Origin: Cyprinodon diabolis
Taxonomy: Eukaryota; Chordata; Actinopteri; Cyprinodontiformes; Cyprinodontidae
Reading direction: 5' to 3'
Assembly: GCA_030533445.1 (NCBI GenBank)
Contig: CM060065.1
Location: forward strand, 25,528,474-25,592,473
DNA: 64,000 nucleotides
The translations under genes were made by a program, and so were the position numbers. Below the pieces are notes generated by a model, which did no database searches, was not told the DNA's origin, and saw only the letters and a program-made list of their open reading frames with translations. This document shows positions 11,094 to 21,412 of this stretch, in pieces; position 1 is the stretch's first letter, and each line of letters begins with the position of its first letter.

Positions 11094-11472
11094 TGGTATA
11101 GGCTCTGGTTGAGTGGCCTGCATGGGACATGTTGGCCCCGTTCCCGGGGCTTTTACTGGGTTTCGTCTGTTGGTCTGGGTGTGAGGTGGGGGGCTGGGTC
11201 CGAAGCAGGAACCTAATAGGTTAGTGTGGCGGTGACACCGCTCCTCTACCGCCCATCCAGATTTCAGGTTCACCTATTGGGTCATCCGATAATCCCGGGA
11301 CCGGCCACCGGCGCCACCGGGTCCTCGGTCCTGGGATTATTGGATGTGAGTCTTATGTGTGAAAGTGGGTGTGCATTTTTTGGGTTTTTTTTCCCCTTCT
11401 TCACAGAGTCTGTATGTTGAGGGGGGCATTAAGGTCGGAAGGCGTGATTGAGACTGTGTATATATATGTATA
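11092..11472 (+). repeat. Array spacer, unit 3 (381 bp)
   Basis: It differs from units 1-2 at 'gtgtgaaagtg' (shared with unit 4) and has a private change in the T-run ('tttttgggtttttttt'). The stem-loop at 11283-11346 is unchanged. Confidence 0.85.
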
Positions 11473-13022
11473 CAGGTAAAAGCCAGTAAATTAGAATATT
11501 TTGAAATACTTGATTTATTTCAGTAATTGCATTCAAAAGGTGTAACTTGTACATTATATTTATTCATTGCACACAGACTGATGCATTCAAATGTTTATTT
11601 CATTTAATCTTGATGATTTGAAGTGGCAACAAATGAAAATCCAAAATTCCGTGTGTCACAAAATTAGAATATTGTGTAAGGGTTACATTTTGAAGACACC
11701 TGGTGCCACAAACTAATCAGCTGATTAACTCAAAACACTTGCAAAGGGCTTTAAATGGTCTCTCATTCCAGTTGTGAAGCCTACACAAACATGGGGAAGA
11801 CTTCAGATTTAAAAGCTGTCCAAAAGGCGACCATCGACACATTGCACAAGGAGGGAAAGACACAAGGTTATTGCTGAAGAGGCTGGCTGTTCTCAGAGCT
11901 CTGTGTCCAAACACATTAATAGAGAGGCAAAGGGAAGGAAAAACTGTGGTCAGAAAAAGTATACAGGCGATAGGGATCACTGCGCCCTAGTCAAGATTGT
12001 GAAAAAAAAACCATTCAAAAATGTGGGGGAGATTCACAAGGAGTGGACAGCTGCTGGAGTCAGTGTTTCAAGATCCACCACCAAGAGATGCTTGAAAGAC
12101 ATGGGTTTCAACTGCCGCATACCTCGTGTCAAGCCACTGTTGACCAAGAAACAGCGCGAAAAGCGTCTCACCTGGGCTAAGGAAAAAAAGAGCTGGACTG
12201 CTGCTCAGTGGTCCAAAGTCATGTTTTCTGACGAAAGCAAATTTTGCATTTCCTTTGGAAATCGAGGTCCCAGAGTCTGGAGGAAGACAGGAGAGGCACA
12301 GGATCCACGTTGCCTGAAGTCTAGTGTAAAGTTTCCACCATCAGTGATGGTTTGGGATGCCATGTCATCTGCTGGTGTCGGTCCACTCTGTTTCCTGAGA
12401 TCCAGGGTCAACGCAGCCGTCTACCAGCAAGTTTTAGAGCACTTCATGCTTCCTGCTGCGGACCTGCTCTATGGAGATGGAGATTTCAGGTTCCAACAGG
12501 ACTTGGCGCCTGCACACAGCGCAAAATCTACCCGTGCCTGGTTTACGGACCATGGTATTTCTGTTCTAAATTGGCCAGCCAACTCCCCTGACCTTAGCCC
12601 CATAGAAAATCTGTGGGGTATTGTGAAAAGGAAGATGCAGAATGCCAGACCCAAAAACACAGAAGAGTTGAAGGCCACTATCAGAGCAACCTGGGCTCTC
12701 ATAACACCTGAGCAGTGCCAGAAACTCATCGACTCCATGCCACGCCGCATTAATGCAGTAATTGAGGCAAAAGGAGCTCCAACCAAGTTTTGAGTATTGT
12801 ACATGCTCATATTTTTCATTTTTATACATTTCAGTTGGCCAACATTTCTAAAAATCCCTTTTTTGTAATATTCTAATTTTGTGACACACGGAATTTTGGA
12901 TTTTCATTTGTTGCATCAGTCTGTGTGAAATTAATAAATAATGTACAAGTTACACCTTTTGAATGCAATTACTGAAATAAATCAAGTTTTTCAAAATATT
13001 CTAATTTACTGGCTTTTACCTA
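11473..13022 (+). mobile_element. Tc1-like transposon, array copy 3
   Basis: 1550 bp; it is 6 bp longer than copies 1 and 2 because it keeps the GVG codons in the transposase core. Both inverted-repeat arms are present. The left arm has 'gaaatacttg' instead of 'gaaaaacttg'. Confidence 0.95.
11791..12793 (+). pseudogene. Tc1 DD34E transposase, copy 3, same frameshift
   Basis: Same N-terminal frame break. States nearer to the usual Tc1 protein: SAGVGPL, NWPANS and KRCLKDMG, shared with copy 4. Private change: KKPFKN for KNPFKN. The open frame runs from GTG at 11903 for 296 codons with the full DD34E triad. Confidence 0.92.
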
Positions 13023-13044
13023 TATATATATATATATATATATA

Positions 13045-13415
13045 GATGGTATAGGCTCTGGTTGAGTGGCCTGCATGGGACATGTTGGCCCCGTTCCCGG
13101 GGCTTTTACTGGGTTTCGTCTGTTGGTCTGGGTGTGAGGTGGGGGGCTGGGTCCGAAGCAGGAACCTAATAGGTTAGTGTGGCGGTGACACCGCTCCTCT
13201 ACCGCCCATCCAGATTTCAGGTTCACCTATTGGGTCATCCGATAATCCCGGGACCGGCCACCGGGTCCTCGGTCCTGGGATTATTGGATGTGAGTCTTAT
13301 GTGTGAAAGTGGGTGTGCATTTTTTTGTTTTTTTTCCCCTTCTTCACAGAGTCTGTATGTTGAGGGGGGCATTAAGGTCGGAAGGCGTGATTGAGACTGT
13401 GTATATATATGTATA
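13045..13415 (+). repeat. Array spacer, unit 4 (371 bp)
   Basis: A 9-bp deletion removes part of the stem-loop's loop; the two 20-bp arms (13236-13290) are unchanged. Otherwise it is closest to unit 3. It is preceded by the shortest TA tract of the array. Confidence 0.85.
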
Positions 13416-14961
13416 CAGGTAAAAGCCAGTAAATTAGAATATTTTGAAAAACTTGATTTATTTCAGTAATTGCATTCAAAAGGTGTAACTTGTACATTAT
13501 ATTTATTCATTGCACACAGACTGATGCATCCAAATGTTTATTTCATTTAATCTTGATGATTTGAAGTGGCAACAAATGAAAATCCAAAATTCCGTGTGTC
13601 ACAAAATTAGAATATTGTGTAAGGGTTACATTTTGAAGACACCTGGTGCCACAAACTAATCAGCTGATTAACTCAAAACACCTGCAAAGGGCTTTAAATG
13701 GTCTCTCATTCCAGTTGTGAAGCCTACACAAACATGGGCAAGACTTCAGATTTAAAAGCTGTCCAAAAGGCGACCATCGACACATTGCACAAGGAGGGAA
13801 AGACACAAGGTTATTGCTGAAGAGGCCGGCTGTTCTCAGAGCTCTGTGTCCAAACACATTAATAGAGAGGCAAAGGGAAGGAAAAACTGGGGTCAGAAAA
13901 AGTATACAGGCGATAGGGATCACTGCGCCCTAGTCAAGATTGTGAAAAAAAACCCATTCAAAAATGTGGGGGAGTTTCACAAGGAGTGGACAGCTGCTGG
14001 AGTCAGTGTTTCAAGATCCACCACCAAGAGATGCTTGAAAGACATGGGTTTCAACTGCCGCATACCTCGTGTCAAGCCACTGTTGACCAAGAAACAGCGC
14101 GAAAAGCGTCTCACCTGGGCTAAGGAAAAAAAGAGCTGGACTGCTGCTCAGTGGTCCAAAGTCATGTTTTCTGACGAAAGCAAATTTTGCATTTCCTTTG
14201 GAAATCGAGGTCCCAGAGTCTGGAGGAAGACAGGAGAGGCACAGGATCCACGTTGCCTGAAGTCTAGTGTAAAGTTTCCACCATCAGTGATGGTTTGGGA
14301 TGCCATGTCATCTGCTGGTGTCGGTCCACTCTGTTTCCTGAGATCCAGGGTCAACGCAGCCGTCTACCAGCAAGTTTTAGAGCACTTCATGCTTCCTGCT
14401 GCTGACCTGCTCTATGGAGATGGAGATTTCAGGTTCCAACAGGACTTGGCGCCTGCACACAGCGCAAAATCTACCCGTGCCTGGTTTACGGACCATGGTA
14501 TTTCTGTTCTAAATTGGCCAGCCAACTCCCCTGACCTTAGCCCCATAGAAAATCTGTGGGGTATTGTGAAAAGGAAGATGCAGAATGCCAGACCCAAAAA
14601 CACAGAAGAGTTGAAGGCCACTATCAGAGCAACCTGGGCTCTCATAACACCTGAGCAGTGCCAGAAACTCATCGACTCCTTGCCATGCCGCATTAATGCA
14701 GTAATTGAGGCAAAAGGAGCTCCAACCAAGTTTTGAGTATTGTACATGCTCATATTTTTCATTTTTATACATTTCAGTTGGCCAACATTTCTAAAAATCC
14801 CTTTTTTGTAATATTCTAATTTTGTGACACACGGAATTTTGGATTTTCATTTGTTGCATCAGTCTGTGTGAAATTAATAAATAATGTACAAGTTACACCT
14901 TTTGAATGCAATTACTGAAATAAATCAAGTTTTTCAAAATATTCTAATTTACTGGCTTTTA

Positions 14962-14965
<4 letters not shown>
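13416..14965 (+). mobile_element. Tc1-like transposon, array copy 4
   Basis: 1550 bp with both inverted-repeat arms. It ends in the last TA tract (14964-15005), beyond which the sequence is no longer repeated. Confidence 0.95.
13734..14736 (+). pseudogene. Tc1 DD34E transposase, copy 4, same frameshift
   Basis: Same N-terminal frame break. Shares SAGVGPL, NWPANS and KRCLKDMG with copy 3 but NWGQ with copy 1. Private changes: GEFHK for GEIHK and DSLPCR for DSMPRR. The open frame runs from GTG at 13846 with the full catalytic triad. Confidence 0.92.
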
Positions 14966-15005
<40 letters not shown>

Positions 15006-15008
<3 letters not shown>

Positions 15009-15110
15009 CTGCCATGTTGAGTTTGGTTCTGCCAGAGATTCCTTCCAAAAGGGGAGTTTTTTTCTCTCCAGCGTTGCTCTATGCTTGCTTAACATAGAGT
15101 TTCATATGAA
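15006..15110 (+). repeat. Fragment of the LINE 3'-end-type repeat
   Basis: 'gagtttggttctgccagaga', then 'ggggagttttt', 'ctctccagcg' and 'tatgcttgctt' match the corresponding part of the repeat at 25140-25215, with substantial divergence. It begins exactly where the Tc1 array stops. Confidence 0.55.
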
Positions 15111-15359
15111 CCTGTACCCTATTCCAGCTGCCATAAATCTCCATGCTACCTCTGTTCCACCACAAATTTCAGGGGGTGTATATCCTTATTCACCGGCTCA
15201 TGCCTATAATTAAATTCAAATAACGAAGTCTGAGCGCAAAAGATTTAAATGTTGTATCAATTAAACTCTTCTAATTGCGTTTGCTGTGTGAGTTTTTCAG
15301 GTTGATATATCTGTAAAAATCTCTTCCTAATGCCTGCCTCTTTTTTCCCTCTGCAATAG

Positions 15360-15800
15360 TCATTCTCCGTGCTGCTTGCCTCTGATCCATCTCCTCCCTC
15401 ACTCTGCTCTTTCGGTCATAAACTTAAAAAATATGGAAGCAACATTTTAAAATAGCATTAGAAAGAATTAAAAACATGGTGGAATTAACTCTTATCAGAT
15501 AGATATGTTGTTGTTTTTTCTCAGTTTCTTTTATGCTTTATTCACCTGTGCAGACCCTGTATGCTGCTTGCCTCTGGTCTACTCTTTCTGTTATGGAAAT
15601 GAACATTACAGAAATGTGGAAAGCAATATTTTGAGATAGAATTAGGAAGACAAGCAATAAAAATTGCTGTGGTATTTAACTTTAAAATCACTTTTATGCC
15701 ATAGATATTTTTATCTCTTCCATGACTCTTCTCTTTTTATTGTGACCAAAGGACTTATTTTGATGTGGAGAGCAATTGTTACCACAAAGTTTTACCAGAA
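15360..15800 (+). repeat. Diverged tandem duplication, about 190-bp period
   Basis: 15371-15515 and 15560-15715 share, in order, 'gctgcttgcctctg', 'atggaa', 'gaaagcaa(c/t)atttt', 'atag(c/a)att' and 'ggaattaac/gtatttaac', followed by 'atagatat'. A third, weaker partial copy may follow to about 15800 ('tctcttccatgactcttctc', 'gagagcaat'). No coding potential. Confidence 0.55.
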
Positions 15801-18800
15801 ATGGAAGATGATTGGATTCGTTCCAAGAATAAACTAAGAAGCAAGTAATGTCACAAAGGTAGCAAATTTTATGTTAACTAGGTTAACATGTTGATTAATT
15901 GACATTCAAACTAGTCATCATTTAACTAACAAGTCTAATTTGCACACAACATTGGAAAACTTATGTCGTTTGCTTAACAAAAAACGTAGTTTTTTGCTTC
16001 TCGCTTTTCCATCATGCTCAGCATCGTCTTGTGTCAAACTTGAATAAGCAGTGGTGACATCTTGTGACATCAAAGACATCTTGTAAAACATAGTTACTGC
16101 AAACTAAAAATAGGTTTAACTGTTGGTATGGTTGAAAATAATGCAAGGGACAGAGTAGACAGACAGGGAAATAGCGGGGTACATGTCCAATGTGAACCCT
16201 GCTCCTGTTACGGCCAAGCATTTAGCCCCCACAAACTTCATTGTTGCCTTCACTGAAAAATGGGAGATTAACAGGAGAAATTACTGATCAGGAGCTTGGC
16301 AGGACATAATATTATAAATCATGACTCTTCCACATAAATTGGAATGGTTGGCAAATATGTAATAGCTTAGGTATGGTAGTACTATGTGAACAGCAGATAA
16401 TTTTTAATGCTTTATATTCAGCAAATGTTTTTCTTTTCTAACAATTGTGATGCTTATGATAGTTTAGACTGGATATGTTTGATGTGAGGCTTTGAGCAGA
16501 TTTTGTAGCCAGCGCTCATACCTAAAAATTTTAATTTCTCATTATACCTACATCCCATCTATTTTGTCTTTTACATCTAAGTTTCTTTTACAAATTCCAG
16601 ATGACATGTTTTCTCCAAAATCAAGAATATTTTTTTTCTTGCAAAAAAATTGGGATTCCATATATGTCAGGAATATCTGAGAGGAATTAATTTTTCTAAG
16701 GATTTTTTCTAAACATGCCAGTGAATTCCACATGAATCAAAATACTCAGACAAAAACTTTCTCATCCTAAAGACAGAACACCCAAACCAAAGCTGACCAG
16801 CGTTGTTTATGTGGTCAAGTACAGCGAGGACTGTTCAGACTACAATTTTGAAAATACTAAACAAAAGCTACACAAATGCATTGCACAGCACAGGAGAGCC
16901 AATAATAATAACTCTAGCTAAGATTTAGCTGCACACTTGTACCTTAAGAGCACAAGACACACCTTTGAAGGCCAATATGTTCTGATTGTGGACAGATAGG
17001 ACATGGTTTGAAAGAGGAGTAAAGGAAGCAATCTTTCTTGAAAGTGAAAACCCTCACTGAACAGAGGGGGAGGATTGCAGATCAGCTTCCATGCATCTGC
17101 AATTCGGTCTTGGAATTCATTCCATAGAAATTACATAAACACAATCATGACGATTTAAATGGCCTAACACAGCTCAACAAAATTCTTCAACAGCATAGGA
17201 AAGCGATGGATAGGCCTTTCATTTGAATGTGACTTGGAATGTGCTTAGGAGGATGGACCTCCTTGCAGCTTAAAACCATCAGCACTACAACTACATATTG
17301 CTGTAGTGTGAGCCAACAGAAGTGGCAAAAACTCCTTGTGAGGCAATGTCTTCAGAAACACTGAGCGTTCTGTGGTTCCCGTGACCCAGATGACTGAGAA
17401 TTTAAACAGGCATATATGTCAGATGAAAATAGGTGTCATCAATGGGCACAGACAGCATAAATGTCAGTTTTCCTATCACTGATTTAATATTATCATTATC
17501 AAATAATTTTCTGTTATACAGCTTTAAAGAGTTCAGAAATAGTAATAAAAGCAAAAAATGTCTGATGCACAAATGCATCTTCCAGTATATGTGAACTCGC
17601 ATTTCAGTTGTAGGGATACCTGAGACATAAGCATCAGATTTTATGAGGTGATATCATTGACTGAAACTATAGAGGCAATGTCTTCCAGCCCCAGCACATG
17701 CATTGTGGCTGCAGTGCCCTTTCGATTTTTTGAAGGACAGTGTAGTAAATATAGATTTTTTTCCCTTCTTTTTTTTAATGTTGTGCCTCAACAACAAAGC
17801 AAGTAAGAAAAATAAAAAAAAAGATGCTTTGAGTTAGTAGTAGAAAGTAGAAAGCATCTAAAAACCGGTTCTAAGTATAAAATGAATCAAGATTAGAGCA
17901 CGAGTCTCTCAGCTTTTAGGTCACATTCTCTTCATAAAAGTTAATGTTTAGAGATACATGGGAACATTTGTTTTTTTACACTGCATTCCTTATATTTTAC
18001 TAGGTCTTTTCTTCTTGCTTGAAATCTTGTTTAAAGTACAAAATTAAATACTCAATAATGTGACATTGAAGACATTTGAAGACATTTTATCAATCATTGG
18101 AAAAAAATACCAAGATTTTCTTACACCTCTGCATGTGTTCCTATGGCTAATAAGATGTTTACAAATGACGGGAGATTATTTATCTGAGACAAATCATTTG
18201 ATAAGATGTTTTACTAAGACCCTTATTCATAAGCAACTGTAAAAGTCGGATTATTTTTATGAGCAAATCATAGAGGTAGAGGGTAAGTGAAAGCAATGTT
18301 TGGACAGTCATTTTCTAGTCTGCCATCTCTGTATGTAATGGCTTTTTGTGCATGTGTAAACGATATGATCAATAGCAGAGACAAATCCCTTAATATGTGC
18401 CTCTCCAATCCTTCACCTCTACTGCTTTGTTCATGAAAATGTACATTCATCATTTGGGAAAGTCCTTTTTCTTGACGTGAAGTACTTCAGGTGAAGAATA
18501 CTTCAGCAACATTGCCTAGTATGAAAAATTATTAGTGGATTAGGAACTGACTCAGGTGTCAGTTTCCTTCTGTCAAAAGAAATGGCACACAGCAAAGAGG
18601 TAAACTGCACATAATTCCAAAATAACAACAAGCTTTATTATAGATGTGTTGATATAACGTACTGGCTGTTGTTTTGATAACACAGCATCATGCATTTTAA
18701 TTATGTATGCACTGTGAGCTAACTGAGCTCCTACAGGACAGAACCTTACTGTGTGTCTTAAATAGGAATGTAGCAAAAATGGTTTCTCAATGTGTTTGGT

Positions 18801-19884
18801 GACTGCTTTAACTTGTTTAACATATGATTGGATTACATTTGTTGATGTTCTTGGCAATAGATTTTTGTAACTTGTTAAATATGTAGGGGCTTTTATAAAA
18901 CAAGAGTTCAACACTTTGGACACAGCTATAATGAATTTTTATCAAGACACTGCTCTGAATGCATAAGTATAGAACACAGAAACAACTAAAAACACTTTCA
19001 GCTCAGGAATGAGCAACATCTCAAAAGCCTCAATTATAAATTTTTGGTTGTTACTTTGGCAAAACATTGTACCTTTATGAGTACAAAGTGCCTTTTTGAG
19101 TGAGTGAATAATGCTTTTTTTATAATCTGTTAGAATGCCTGAATTGACCACACATCTTTGTGTGCTATTTGCTGTTGGATGCAAGCAAACTGGTTCTGAT
19201 TAAACAGTATAATCCAATACAAAACTATCAACCATGTATTTGAACAAAGGCTAACAGCTAAAAAGAGAAATTGCATGAGAAGTAAAGTTTATTTAGCACA
19301 TTTTTGTGTGCCTTTAGTCAGTTTCAGAGAGTTGTGGCCCATTCAGATAAACGGTATTGTGCAGCCAATAATATTCTTTCATAAATATAAAGATTGGGCT
19401 AAATTGTATTGTTTTACTTCAAAGATCATGTTTTGGACAACTATTTTTCCCTTGCATTGTGACTTATTCGCTGTTGCCTGCAAGAAATTAATTTATGTTA
19501 GCACTTAGTGTTCACTTTCTGACAGGCAGGTTTGGTAATGTCAAGGAAGTCACGTCAAAACATTGGCCATCTGGAAGAAAGCTGACCTGCAGTATGCAAA
19601 AATCAAGTATTGCTTTTATAAATACATATTCTACGAAGGTTTAATAACATAACATTAATAATGAAAGCATTCCCAAAGCTTAGCATTTTAAACTGCCCTT
19701 TTGGCATTTATCAGCTTGATATGTATTTATATCTGAAATACACTTCTTCCTAATCAAATTTATACAAATGATCACCAGTAATAATAGAAATATAGAGATC
19801 TGAAATTCATTTTTATGCATCATGAAGGTTTTTTTAGATTTGAAAAAGGTAATTTTGTTTAGAATGTTTATTTTGACAACAACG
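15801..19884. other. Non-coding, nothing recognised
   Basis: About 4 kb of AT-rich DNA. Several ORFs of 60-116 codons are scattered on both strands, none with a recognisable family, splice partner or unusual base composition. Confidence 0.4.
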
Positions 19885-20190
19885 GAGCAGGGATGAAATA
19901 TCTTTAATGGAGGGAAGAGGAGCCCCAATGATCCTTACTGCTGTTCTCACCACTCTTCTCATGTTCTTCCAGTCTGAGGTGCTGCAGCCTCCACACCTCA
20001 CAGCAAGACAGCTGGTCAAAACGTTCTCTATGGTGCTTCTGTAGAAGGTCGTGAGGATGGGCGAGGGAAGGTGCGCTCTCCTCATCCTCCGCAGGCAATA
20101 CAAGCGCTTCGGTGCCCTTTTGGCCAGTGAGGTGCTGTTCACATTCCAGGTTAGGTTGTCTGTGATGTGCACCCCTAGAAATTTGGTTGA
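19885..20190 (-). pseudogene. LINE reverse transcriptase C-terminal fragment (Rex1/L2-type)
   Basis: The minus strand codes a fragment with KFLGVHITDNLTW, SLAKRAPKRLYCLRRMRR, LTTFYRSTIENVLTSC and RIIGAPLPSIKDI. This order is the well-known C-terminal end of fish Rex1/L2/CR1-group LINE reverse transcriptases, after the catalytic palm. Nothing upstream of it on the minus strand codes for the palm, and the frame stops soon after IKDI, so this is a short dead piece. Confidence 0.85.
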
Positions 20191-20925
20191 AATGTTTTGC
20201 TTTGATGTAGAAATACTCAGAACCCTATTGGCTTAAAAGGGTTTTAAATTAGATGGTATTGATAATTATCAGATTCGAAATGGGGCGTCTTGCTCAGATT
20301 GGTCAAGAGTTGTATTTCCCTTGGATCATCCCGGTTTTTACTAGCTTTTAGTTAAGGGAGGGTTTTTTTGGTGGAGAACGATCTGACCTGTCCTGTGACG
20401 TCCCCTACTGTGACTGAGCAATTGGTAAATTTGGATGGATGGTTTATCCATGATGAGCGGTCACACTTACTGTAGGAGGCTTTCAGGTGGGAGTGAGTGT
20501 ATATGGATTTGACCGTATAAAAAATATAGGCTTAGGTTACCTAGTCTAATCAAATTAAAATAATGTGTGCATAGGAAACTAAAACAACCTTCATTTAAGT
20601 AGATGAAACCTAAACTGCTGAAATTGGTCTAGAGTGAAAACATTTGGTCTGTGAAGGTTTGATTGTGATTACTTTTGATTCCTGATCAATCCTATATCAT
20701 CAGGGGGATTGTTGATTGTTTATTCCATGATTCTATGATGTTGAGAGAAACAGTAGTTAAGTTTTTTCCTTCTATTTTAATGTCCTGGTTATGAACAGAC
20801 ATGAATGGGTTTTCAGACATACAAGTCTTTGTTCAAAGGTGACTGTAAACACATCTTCATTTCGGGGGAATTGTTAGTATTATTTTTATTGTTGATGGGT
20901 AAGTCTGTTGAACCCTAATAATATC
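20191..20925. other. Non-coding, nothing recognised
   Basis: No ORF or repeat recognised. Confidence 0.4.
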
Positions 20926-21412
20926 TGCCTGTTGCATGTCAGAACTAATGTTTTCCCAAGTATTCTATCTAATTAGGACAGTTCCTCTGTCCGGATATAC
21001 AGTTATCATCTTCAATATGTACGTGGCAAATATTTGGGAATGGAATGAGAGCAGTGTCCTTGATCTAAGAGAAAAGTGTAATATTTTGATTAGCCTGGAG
21101 CCACGGATGTCTCCTCATCTGCAAAGGTGTATGATGTAATGATGTGGCATACTGGAGTTGTATAAAATGCTTCTGTAACTGTGATTCAAGGCCACTTCAT
21201 GAGATTTGAGTCTGGTTGGTAAGCTCTGCCTTTTGTAACCCTAAGCAACTTCTCTGAATTGAGTAATTATAATTTCTGTGTTTCAGTGTTTTTTTTCATG
21301 TCTCATGGTTATTTAATAAATATACATTATTAAGTTTTATTTAAAGAGTTTTTCCTGAGTGATCTCTTCTCAGGAAAAGAACCGGAGAGAGAACGCTTCA
21401 AGGTGTAAACAC
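20926..21412 (+). repeat. LTR-like repeat, forward copy of an inverted pair
   Basis: About 487 bp that is matched by the reverse complement of 29553-30031. Shared blocks: 'ctgcctgttgc(a/g)tgtcaga', 'gttcctctgtcc(g/t)gatata', 'gtacgtggcaaa', 'atgatgtggcatact', 'gcaacttctctga', 'tttaaagagttt', 'gagtgatctcttctcagg' and 'gagagaac/agct'. TATA-like 'gtataaaa' near 21158 and AATAAA near 21316 are ordered as in an LTR. No clean target duplication was found at either copy, so 'LTR-like' is a suggestion. Confidence 0.7.

Larger units (their letters stand above)
7084..15005 (+). repeat. Four-unit head-to-tail array of [(TA)n - spacer - Tc1]
   Basis: Four consecutive units repeat with a period of 1943-1982 bp. 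Each unit is a TA tract, a GC-rich spacer and a complete Tc1 element, all in the same orientation. The TA tracts are 7084-7135, 9058-9117, 11040-11091, 13021-13044 and, after the last Tc1, 14964-15005. Units 1 and 2 share a 6-bp deletion inside the transposase and several substitutions; units 3 and 4 share the alternative states. Because the non-transposon spacer is repeated with the element, this is tandem amplification of a composite locus. Unequal crossing-over between flanking TA tracts is the simplest inferred route. Sequence outside 7084-15005 is not repeated. Confidence 0.96.

Noticed and set aside
7084..15005. CRISPR-like array
   Set aside because: Units are about 2 kb of eukaryotic transposon and spacer; there are no short repeats with unique spacers.
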